Positions 11,031 to 20,141 of a stretch of 64,000 nucleotides of DNA are shown in pieces. The notes under the pieces are model-generated. The model searched no databases and had not been told where the DNA came from. It worked only from the letters and a program-made list of their open reading frames with translations. Position 1 is the stretch's first letter. Every line of letters begins with the position of its first letter. This DNA is from Hesseltinella vesiculosa (lineage: Eukaryota; Mucoromycota; Mucoromycetes; Mucorales; Cunninghamellaceae). The stretch lies in NCBI GenBank assembly GCA_002104935.1, contig MCGT01000003.1:868001-932000 (forward strand), written 5' to 3'. The translations under genes and the position numbers were made by a program.

Positions 11031-12149
11031 ACCATCCCCCCCCCCTCGCTCACATCCCATCTTTGCATTTCATGATACCCCCTCTTCCTCTTTGTATCTC
11101 TTCATATCTCTTTCCCAATAAAAACCAGCGCATATGCCGCAATTGTACATAGCTAGGGAAAACCTTTGCCCGAAATCGATCTGTGCTTTTCCACCTTGCG
11201 TTTCACCCTCCTGCAGGAACGCTTCTTGCCGTTCTTTTTTTTTTTTTTTTGTTTTCTTTTTGCTGCCTTTTTTCCGCCACACAGCTCATCAGTCCTTTCT
11301 TCCTCATATCTTCTTGAAAATAAAAAAAACTCGTCCGTGTCACCTCGCTCATCGCATTTGTCATCAAATTCCTGCGTTTTCCTTGACCTCCTTGAAAAAA
11401 AAAAAAAAAAGGCTGCAAACGGCATGTCATCCGCTCTTTTTTTTTTTTGAAACAAGCCCACTGAGAAAAACATGGTTTATTGAACACATCGGGTCCCCTT
11501 GAATGTATGAAAAAAAAAAAAGGATGTCACTTTGGCATCGGATCTTCTCGCTCCTTTTCGGGAAAGAGCTTCCGAAAAAAAAAAACACCCCTCTCCAGCT
11601 TACTTTTTTGTTCACTCTTCCCTCAGTGCACAGACGTGACAACTATCCTTGCAAGTATGACCAGGCTGTATGGACGTAGAAGATGATGAGGAAAAGAATA
11701 GAAAGCTGCTCACCCATGCCTTGCTTTATGAAGAAGAAAAACTTCGGCGCTGGTGCCGCATGGCAATCTTCTCACGATTCGACGTCCTCCACCCCTTGAT
11801 TTTTTTTTTCACAATTTCGTAACCACGGCTAGTGACATTGATCAGGCGTTTGGACGGCAGGGGGCTCGTAAGTGTACATTCATTAACTCTCATGCCTAGG
11901 CTACTTGTTTGCAAATGGTCAAGTGGAAAGGCCGAAATTCAATGATTTGACCAGATCGCCTAAAGATAAAAAAAAATGGATGGACAACCCCGATGAATCG
12001 GCTCAGTTTCTTTTTTTTTTTTTTTATTCGTCAAGCATTAATTAAGCTATGCAAAATCTCACATCAATCCGCCACATTCTTTTGGCGGGTGCTCCAGTTA
12101 GATCATAAAATGTGCGCGAAAGTAAAAATGTAGTGCGGCTGACTGAAGG
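11031..12149. other. start of accessory island, no gene recognised
   Basis: This is the ZIP 3' region followed by AT-rich sequence with many A/T runs of 10-15 bases. Short open frames on both strands are low complexity (Lys/Phe runs). A segment near 11930-11960 (GATTTGACCAGATCGCCTAA) resembles part of the dispersed repeat described at 12150 and 15102 and may be another fragment. Confidence 0.5.
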
Positions 12150-12725
12150 CATGCTAGCGCAGGCTTGCCAGCCTCTTGCTCATCCTCCCGCTGTCTCAGA
12201 GAGTTGCCACTTTTACCACGATCATTTCTCATCATGCTGTGCCACTATGCAACGTTTGGGATGAATCGACTTTTCAACTTTGCGCTCTGATTTTTGATCA
12301 AATCGTCTGGAGGTCCTAGTAGTGCTTCATACATCTCGATCTTGATCTTATCACCCTTTTCCATTACTTCCCACATCTCTTTGGGTAGATCTTTATCGTT
12401 CTTAACGATTTCCCACACATCGTTGTAGTTGTTCTCGGGTCCCCTGGCGAAAAACGCCAATTTTTCTTTTTTTTTTTTAGCTGGACAATCGGAGGGGTCA
12501 AAACGAAACTGATCAAAGCTGGCTGGACAACTTGACCAATCCACCTGATTTTTTCAACACCGCCATCATTGATGCATTTACACACCCACACAAAATTCCA
12601 GATCGACCCAATCTCTCCAAAGTGATTTGCAGCGGTAGCTTTTTTTTTTTCGAAGCGAAGAAAGAAAAGAAGTTGGATGGCCAATTCCGTCTCCGCTCCG
12701 TGCTTTCGAGACTGAGTGACAATTA
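12150..12725 (-). repeat. dispersed degenerate repeat, copy A
   Basis: Copy A aligns with copy B (15102-15530) along most of its length. Both start with GCATGCT...GCCAGCCTCTTGCTC-like sequence and end near a TTCCGTCTCCGCTCC/TTTCCGATCACC block. The best conserved core, read on the minus strand, is CCAGCCAGCTTTGATCAG, then about 15 bases, then CTCCGATTGTCCAGCTAAAA. In one frame both copies keep a QPxLISFxL...QLKK peptide, suggesting a decayed coding element. Copy A has about 130 extra bases (12317-12436) encoding an open MWEVMEKGDKIKIEMYEALL-type peptide. It is probably a mobile-element relic; the class is not recognised. Confidence 0.6.
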
Positions 12726-13589
12726 AACATCGGCATTTAAAACCCCAAAAAAGAAATAGCAAAAACCAAACCTGCGGCGCAACGTCGGTGCCCACCATCA
12801 TCATTTATTACCTGTGCACCATGTTTGACGCCGATCGGTGGAGGTCTATTGTATTTTAGCTATATCTTTTTTGGGTTAAACACCGGCGGTAAGATTGTTG
12901 CCCTCAACCCCATGCCTACAAAACACTTTCTTGGATGAAAAAAAAAAAAAGGGCATAGCGCCAATAAAAAATAATGCTGGTTGAGAGCAAAAAAAATTAA
13001 TTACGGCACTCGGTATTCCCGCGTGATCTCTCACCGCAGTACTAACCAAGCCGTACGCTGCTTATCTGCAGAGATCGAACGGGATCTGGATTTTTCAACG
13101 TCGTATGGCCGTAACATAAAAGTAAAAGTCACGTGACCACCAAATACGTTGCACGGAATTTCGGCGCCCGTTTTGCCGTCGGACCGGGCCGATGTCGGAA
13201 GTCGGGAGGTGATCCGGAAGGCGCTTGGTCTGATGGTGTTCGGCCACCGCACCATCCATGCCCATCGTTTGTCGCTGGCAAGTAAATAGGTATATTGTTG
13301 GTATTCAAGAGAAATACATACGATGTCATAAAAAAATAAATAAATGAGCAGTCGATGCTGGAGAGAAGCATGGGTGTAGGATGGGATGGCAGGGTGGCCT
13401 TTTTTTTTATTTCAAGATTCGCAGAGATACGCGATGAGCAAAGCATTTCACAATCTTTCTTTCACAATCCAACACATCTTATACTATATAATATAACCAG
13501 TATCTTACACGAATGACCATGGTTCTACCGAAGATCATGGGTAGCCGTAGCAAGATTGTAGCGGCATCGTGATCGCTGTCAAGATTTTG

Positions 13590-13621
<32 letters not shown>

Positions 13622-13839
13622 GCATGAGGAGGAGGTTCGTTATAATCATATTGTACATGCAAATTGTGTGAAGTTAGATTTGAACAATGTCTTTAAGTTC
13701 ATGACGGGCCTAGCTGGACGCTAAGAGGGATTGATTACGGGCCATGGCCAGAGAAGAAAAGAAGGGAGCGGGAGAATTTGAACCAGCCAATGAAAAAGCG
13801 GTTTTCCGCTTGAGCTCAGAACCTGTTTTGAATATTTTA
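12726..13839. other. accessory island, no gene recognised
   Basis: This AT-rich region has one GC-richer patch (13020-13270) containing the palindrome GTCACGTGAC at 13128-13137, and an A31 tract at about 13590. Open frames are short and not conserved in appearance. No RNA gene was found. Confidence 0.5.
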
Positions 13840-13930
13840 TTTTTTTGATGAGATCTACACAAGTTGGCTGGGCGACCTTTGCCAACGAACTTGGAATTAG
13901 CATCCATACCTTTCATAAGGACTTGCAGAC
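13840..13930 (-). repeat. dispersed repeat, truncated copy E
   Basis: Read on the minus strand this fragment gives GGTCGCCCAGCCAACTTG followed by ATCTCATCAAAAAAATAAA. That matches the core CCAGCCAACTTTGATCAG plus the A-tract of copies A and B with a short internal deletion. It is a short fragment, so assignment is moderate. Confidence 0.4.
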
Positions 13931-14107
13931 TTGCAAGATTTTTGATGATTTAAAGCGTCTTTTTTTTTTTTTTTTTTTTTCAAAAATGGCAAAGATGAAA
14001 AATAGAAAAGGCGTCATAGATCCGGTTTGAACGGGTAGATCCACTTCATATTTCGTCTTGGTACCGAAGCTGACGATACGTGATGATGGCGAAAAAGCCA
14101 CGTCGAT

Positions 14108-14182
14108 TGAGCAAGGTTGCCCAGCCAACATGAGAAGGGTCGCGATTTACATCCTCCGATCCCACAGCTAAAAAAGCAAGAG
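14108..14182 (+). repeat. dispersed repeat, core copy D
   Basis: On the plus strand the sequence TTGCCCAGCCAACATGAGAA is followed about 20 bases later by CATCCTCCGATCCCACAGCT and an A-run. This is the same core as copies A-C, in inverted orientation to A and B. Only the core is recognisable. Confidence 0.5.
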
Positions 14183-14426
14183 AAACAAGCTGAACGACAG
14201 ACACCAGGGGTTGATTTTTTTTTTTTTTTGACGTTCGTAGTGCAACGTGATCGGATGTGTCTGTGTAGAGTTGGCAGTTGCAAGAACGAGTTGCAATCGC
14301 TCCTGTGACTCGCCAACAAAAAAAAAAAATGGACCAAAGAGGACCAGCACCTAAAAAAGAACACCAAGATATGATCACTTCAGCAAGATAAAAAAAGGGG
14401 GCCAAGGCAGCAAAAAAAATTTGCTC

Positions 14427-14498
14427 TTCCCGCACGGGGAATTGAACCCCGGCCACTGCTGTGAGAGAGCAGGATCCTAGCCACTAGACCATACGGGA
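14427..14498 (-). tRNA. tRNA-Glu (anticodon CTC)
   Basis: The 72-base minus-strand sequence folds as a cloverleaf. The acceptor stem pairs TCCCGTA with TGCGGGA and has an A discriminator. The D-arm is GGTCTAGTGGCTAGGATC. The anticodon stem CTGCT/AGCAG encloses the loop CTCTCAC, giving anticodon CTC (Glu, codon GAG). The T-arm CGGGG-TTCAATT-CCCCG is perfect. No intron is present and CCA is not encoded. It is the only tRNA found in the window and lies isolated inside the repeat-rich island. Confidence 0.95.
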
Positions 14499-14841
14499 GC
14501 ACGCGAACCCCTAAAATGTTTGAACTCCGATTCTCCCGTACGGCAAAATATTTTGCCGCAGCCCCGGGGGTGAGCCGCGGCACGGTGCCGGATCCATCCG
14601 GGATGTTTTTTCGAATCCGGAGTGATCCCGAGTCGCGGAGGTATCCCCGGCGTAGCAAAAAGCTGATCCGAAAGTGACTCCGATGTGACTGTGATCCTAC
14701 AGAGTCATTTATTTCATTGCCAGCCATTTTTCACGGTCGAGTCACACATAATAAAAATGCAGCTGCGTAAATTTTGATGGTTTTTTTTTTTTTTTGCCTC
14801 AGAACGACTATTTTTTTTTTTTTTTCAGAACGACAGCCGAC
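14499..14841. other. GC-rich block next to tRNA, no gene recognised
   Basis: A GC-rich stretch (about 14545-14660) with several small inverted repeats (GCCGCGGC, ATCCATCCGGGAT, CGGATTC/GAATCCG) stands out from the AT-rich surroundings. A TCTCCCGTACGG at 14532-14543 echoes the tRNA acceptor end. It has no convincing coding capacity and its origin is unclear. Confidence 0.4.
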
Positions 14842-15032
14842 TGGGTCTGGTTAGTAATCGGAGCTAAAATATAAAATCATTGGGCCAGCCGGTTGAGCAA
14901 AATCGGCTTGCTGAGCCGTCAACGGGCCAATCTGCTCTTCATCGATTTTGGCCACTTTTTTTTTTTTTGCAATTTTAAACTAAAGCAGGCCCAATGGTTC
15001 ATTATTACGACTCCGCTTCCTAACCTGACCCA
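14842..15032. mobile_element. MITE-like non-autonomous element with 45-bp imperfect terminal inverted repeats
   Basis: The left arm (14842-14886, TGGGTCTGGTTAG...CATTGGGCC) is matched in reverse complement by the right arm (14988-15032, GGCCCAATG...CTAACCTGACCCA). The arms have equal length, with exact blocks at both ends and in CTCCG/CGGAG. The 191-base element encodes nothing. No clear target-site duplication is visible, so it is probably an old copy. It is called from the inverted-repeat structure only; family assignment is not possible by eye. Confidence 0.55.
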
Positions 15033-15101
15033 TGTTTAACTAGGAGGCCTGCCTTTTTTAATCACCGACATCACTTGCCAAACATGGAATAATTTTTCAG
15101 T

Positions 15102-15530
15102 GCATGCTTGACAGCCTCTTGCTCTTCTGGTTTTCCCCCGCTGTCCGAGAGACTTGTAGTTTTAACCAAGGTCATTTCTTGCCATTTTGCACTGGCATGC
15201 AAAAGTTGGTGTGGATTTATTTGAAGCATTTTCGCGCTGTGATTTTCATCAGGTCGCCTGGGGGTCCCCTGGAGAAAATGGCTGATTTTTTGATTTTTTT
15301 TAGCTGGGGAATCAGAGAAGCCAAATCGAAACTGATCAAAGTTGGCTGGGTGACTGGACCAAATGACCTGATTTTTTCAGCACCATCATCATCCTTGCAT
15401 TTGTGCATTAGTGTAAAATTTCACATAGAACTGATCACACAAAAGTGCTGTGGAGTTCCATTTTTTTTTTTTTACGAAATGAAAAGGAACTGACATATTC
15501 AGTTTCCGATCACCTTTTTGGTCATGACCG
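15102..15530 (-). repeat. dispersed degenerate repeat, copy B
   Basis: Copy B is collinear with copy A (12150-12725) and shares GCATGCTTGACAGCCTCTTG, GTCACCCAGCCAACTTTGAT (minus strand) and CCCCAGCTAAAAAAAATC. It lacks about 130 bases present in A. The breakpoint is at GGGGTCCCCTGG, where A has separated GGTCC and GGGTCCCC, consistent with a deletion between short direct repeats. Confidence 0.6.
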
Positions 15531-16843
15531 GCACTTTTTTTTTCTTTCTTTTTAACTTTTGCATCGGATGTCATGTCTTTTCACGTTAATTAGCACAACA
15601 TCCCTCATTTACCTTTACTAAGCTATATACACATATATTAAAACTTGGTTGTTTGTTTAGAAATGTCTTTCTACAACAAAACTCTGCAATGATACCAAAG
15701 GTGGGCTTTTGATAAGTTTTTTTTTTGTCATCCAGCACTCCAAGAACTTTTAATTATAACACACTTTTCTAGACAGGAAATATACGGCGTCGTGTTACGG
15801 GATGGTGGTGGTATTAACACAATCTAGCTTTGTATTTTGCTACAGATGCCATGCATGAAACTTAGTGCTACATCATGGCCATGCACCGTGCTTTTTGGCT
15901 AGCGTTTGCAGGATGACAATGAACTGGAACACATTGAACCTGAGACTAAGGGGATTCAGTGCAAGATTGGCAACATTAAGCATCAACAGCAGGGGCTCCA
16001 GGTAAGCCCTGAACAGAAAAAAAAAGCGCGTCACTTTGATTTTTTTTTTCTACTTGGGCTATTCCGATGTAGTTTGTCATGAAGTTCCTGAGCTGCTGAG
16101 TCATATGAGCAATGCCAGGGACCATACACAACGAAACGGGCATTTTTCCCGCTCTTGGGGTGAAGGTGTTGTTGTTTGACCAAGGCTTCTCTGTTAGCCA
16201 GTGGCTATGGCGCGTGGCAGTTGCATGTAAAGTAAAAAACAGCAAAAAAAAAGAGGAATGGGTGGTATTTTTTTTTTTTTAATTGGCATCAATCATTCAG
16301 CACGTCCATCGAATAAACAAAGGCTATTGAAATACATTCAAAATGAAGGGGGCATGCTTGTGTTCGTGGTCGCTGGAAAAAAGTCGTGACCAAAATTTGC
16401 GGTGCCGGCTGGTGAATTGCTAGGACAGAGAGTCTATCCCAGACTCTCTCAAGTGCGTCGCAGCCGAGTGTCACCAGAGGGCCTTCACTGACCGTCTTGG
16501 CCCAGGTACGAGTGAGTTTGCCGCATAGGGTTGGTCCATTTCTTGCCTTTTTTATTCTCCAAAAACATGTCCATATCGATGCCCACGGTTACAAAGAAGG
16601 TGTGCAAGTAATCTAAACATCAATTAATTTAAAAGATGAACCAAAAATGATTAGCGACAAACCAACGATGTCATGATTCAAATGCTGATGAGGCAGCACA
16701 AAGAAATAAAACCCCGCACCTTTTTTTTTTTTTTTTTGTTTTTTCAAAGCTCGCTTTTGTATTTATTGTTGCCGTTTTTTTTTTTCTGCGACCTCATTTT
16801 AGTATAGATTTTATTTATCGCCTTCCTCCTATATTAAGACATC
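15531..16843. other. accessory island to SWI3 promoter; mostly no gene
   Basis: This is AT-rich sequence with one exon-like remnant (15912-16001, listed separately). From about 16700 it becomes T-rich and is the probable promoter and 5' UTR of the SWI3-like gene. No other coding sequence is recognised. Confidence 0.5.
15912..16001 (+). pseudogene. exon-like remnant of an unidentified gene
   Basis: Ninety bases, exactly thirty codons without a stop, are bounded by TTTGCAG and GTAAGCC, a good acceptor and donor. The peptide begins DDNELEHIEPETKGIQ and ends HQQQGLQ. A possible next segment after an AG at 16071 is open only in another phase (CHEVPELLSHMSNARD), so the model does not continue. It looks like a fragment of a broken gene, though chance cannot be excluded. 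Confidence 0.3.
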
Positions 16844-19800
16844 ATGGCCCGAAGGACAATGAAGGGATCCACGTTTGATCTAGCGTATTATCAAACGGAT
16901 CAAGTCATAGCCCTGTTCGAACCTATCGTTGAGCAGCTCGTCAAGGATCTGCCTGCCCATCAGTCTTTGGACGTGACAGCGTCCACTCTGTCATTGTTGG
17001 CAGGTCAACTACAGCAATTCCAACAAGACTACATGGGCATCCTCAGCCGCCCGGGCCCAACAGCTCCCACACGTATACCTAGCAAATCATTCAAGATCAC
17101 GAAGCCTTTGACCAAACGACATCCACTCTTCACCATCCTGCTCGCCACCCTCCGATTTCGTATCAAAAACAACTGGCCCAAATGGGACTTTACCATCTTG
17201 TCTAAGCGTAATATGGAGCTCATCCACTCGATTCGATCTGAACTGATTCGGCGCCACCAATTACAACCCCCCAGAATCACTTTTGATGCCTCTGTGCCCT
17301 CCAAAGACAGAAAGAAACTCATACCTTTGATTCGCAAGGTCGAAGGTTAGTGGGAAAAAAAAAATAAAGTGTCAGTCTTTGCCAGAAGGGCCGTCCTCAC
17401 TTTTTTATTTATTTCTTTTTGTCGATAGGTGAATATGTCAAGACAGCGGACGAGGCAACACATGTCCTGCATGGGCCATTGCATGTATACGAAGAGGAAG
17501 AAGAGGATTGGTTTCGGACGCTCGAAAAGAAAGACAACAAGGTGCTGGTTCACTGGTGGTACTATCCCGACTCGTACGACACCTGGCTGATTCAAACCGA
17601 GCAGTACGCTGATCCCGAGGACGCTCCAGTGCACAATGGTTCCTGGCATCTGCTCTGTCGCTGGCTACAAGATTCCGACAAGTTTAATGAACTGATGAAC
17701 GAAGAAGACTATGAAGATGTGGACGATGACATTGAGTCGACTGACCACCACAAGGCTGAGGAAGACGAGGAGGAAATCGACGAGTCTGACGATGGCCTCC
17801 AACACTCTGATGACGGCGAAGACGAGGACGAGGACGAGGACGAGGATGATGAAGAGGAGGAGGAAGAGGAAGACAAGCCTCAAGGCCGCCCCCTTGCCTC
17901 CAAGAAACCTGTGCCTGTGCATGACCCCGAAGCCAACCTGCCTATCCTCGACCGGTCTGCCCAGCCCCGGGTCCTGGAATGTGATCGCGAAGCCGAACGA
18001 ATCCATGCCGAAAGCATCCGCTCAAGGAAAACGGAATACGAGCCTTATGCCAACGGCGAAATCATCAATCTTTCTCAATTCACCCCTGACGCATACACTC
18101 TTCCCTATATTACACCTGTGACCAAAAAAGACGTCGTTAAGGATGAAAAATCAATAGGTAAGAAAAGAATAGGCCAAAGGCTATTAACTCACATTTCCTC
18201 CCCACGCGCCTCACAGAATTAGAGACGTATGCCCATGCATCACCCATCAAGGACTCAACGCTTTTCACACCCTCATGGCTTGATCTCCACGAGGTGCATG
18301 AAGTCGAGAAGAATGCCATGCCGGAATGGTTTAGCAGCAAGCGACGCCAGCAGGAATATATCAGCTATCGAAACCACTATGTCCAACAATACCACGCATC
18401 CCCCAATAACTACTTGCTGGCCATGTCTTGCAAACAAGCTTTCCCATCTGCCGATCTCGTTCAATTGATGAAGATACACCGCTTCTTGGAGTTGCACAAT
18501 ATCATCAATGCCCAGGTAAAAAAAAAAAAAAAAAGTGGACTTTCAAAAAAGGAGAAGAAGAAGAAAAAAGACTGACGGCTCTTTTTTCAAAAAGATCGAT
18601 CCAAGAAGACACTGGTGCAATCCGGTGGTGGATGGCCCGCATGATGCCTATGTATCAGTGAACATACCACGGCAACTAGATGACATTAACAGCTCAGTGG
18701 ATATGGGCTACTTGCGACGCCTGATGTACGACCCCGCTCGATTGAAAAAGATACCCTCGCATTGGCCTTTCCACAAGGAGCCGGTTGTGTGCAACACATG
18801 TCGTATTTCATGTCACGATCTCCGGTACCAACATTACCTATACCATGACGTGCATGTATGTGTCAACTGTTTTGTCCAAGGCAAATTCTCCATGGCCTAT
18901 TCGAGTGGCGACTTTATCCACGTGGAAGGGGATCCCGAAGAAGAACTACGTCTGCTACAACAGTCTCAGGACGCCATGGACGAAGAGTGGACCAACGAAG
19001 AGATCCTGCGGCTGCTTGAAGGCATCGAGAAATACGACGACGACTGGCTGCTGGTGTCGGAGCACGTGGGCAACCGAACAAAAGAACAATGCATCACCCA
19101 GTTCTTGCAGATGCCTATCACTGACGACGTGCTCAGCACCACACTGTCGGCCAAGGAACAGGACGAGCTGCCGTTTGGCTGTACCAACAACCCGATCATG
19201 ACGTTGGTGACTTTTTTGACCGCCCATGTCAATCCCGGTGTGGGTGCGTCGGCGGCCAAGGCTGCTGCCAAGGTGCTCATGCAAGACGGAGCCGCCAAGA
19301 CCCAAGATACCAGCCTGCCCGATCACTCCACGTCAACTGCCAAAGACGATGATGAAGGTGAATGGGTCGACATGTCCATGGATGTGGATCCCAAGACGGA
19401 GCCGATGGACTCCCAGCCATCCGCCGAAGAGACGCCAGTCGAGGCAAACGATCACGAAGCCGACGATGACTATTTCTCAGATCAGGCCACCTCCGACGCC
19501 TTACGTGGTGCTCTCAAGGCTGCCTCCCACCAAGCAAGGCTCCTGTCCAACTATGAAGATCAAGAAATCCAACACTGGGTCCGCCTTGCCGTCAAGACGG
19601 TCCAAGATAAATTGTCCCTCAAGGTAAAAAAAAAAAAAAAAAAAGGGTGGCAGATCACTCATTCTTTTCTTTTTAGCTTCAACAATTAGAAGAGCTGGAT
19701 AAGAGTGTTCACGTTGAATATATGGATATAGAAGACCAAGAGGCATCCATCTTGGCTGCCATTGACAATTCGAAAAAGGAATACTCCACATTGGTTGGAA

Positions 19801-19874
19801 ACGGTGACACACCTGCGGCATCGTCCTCCACCAATGATAGCGCATCATCAGTACCACCTAATTTTGCAGCATGA
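16844..19874 (+). CDS. SWI3/RSC8-type (SMARCC) chromatin-remodelling subunit
   Basis: Exons 16844-17345, 17429-18157, 18217-18515, 18595-19623 and 19677-19874 encode 918 residues. An N-terminal SMARCC-type region (V-H-W-W-Y-Y-P-D-S-Y-D) precedes a very acidic segment (about 258-318). A SWIRM domain follows (about 410-510: PSWLDLHEVHEVEK, A-M-P-E-W-F, Y-R-N). Next come a C-x2-C...C-x2-C zinc finger (about 575-605), a SANT domain (about 638-685: W-T-N-E-E-I-L-R-L-L-E-G-I) and a C-terminal helical region for dimerisation. This order is diagnostic of the paired core subunits of SWI/SNF and RSC nucleosome remodellers in the nucleus. Fungi often have two paralogues; the N-terminal module points to the SMARCC/animal-like form. 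Confidence 0.93.
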
Positions 19875-20141
19875 TTTCTTTACCCACCTTTTACTATTAA
19901 AAAGAACGAACATGACCTTGTGTGACAGGTATAATGACTCTTTATGACAACAGAATAAAAAAGGTGCCCAAGCAAAAGGGCTCGCAAAAAGAAAGGAAAC
20001 TCATCTTTGACAGCATGAAAAAAAAGCCACGAATGACAGCCGCATCGGTCATTCAAATATGTCACTTTTTTTTTCTCTCCTTGATTTTTGTTCCTCTTTT
20101 CACCTTTTTTTTTTTTTTCTCTCTCTCTCTCTCTTAACAAG
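19875..20141. promoter_or_regulatory. LeuRS upstream region with CT-rich tract
   Basis: This 267-base tandem spacer ends in a T18-(CT)7 pyrimidine tract directly upstream of AACAAG-ATG. Such tracts mark strong housekeeping transcription starts in many fungi; the role here is inferred. AATAAAAAA at about 19954 may be the SWI3 polyadenylation signal. Confidence 0.4.

Noticed and set aside
10248..11060. 270-codon minus-strand frame opposite the ZIP transporter
   Set aside because: Asp/Gly/Val-rich antisense of the His/Thr/Pro-rich ZIP coding sequence; crosses the last ZIP intron.
13767..13830. Possible second tRNA around GAATTTGAACC on the minus strand
   Set aside because: No acceptor, D or anticodon stems can be paired; only the T-loop-like string and one hairpin are present.
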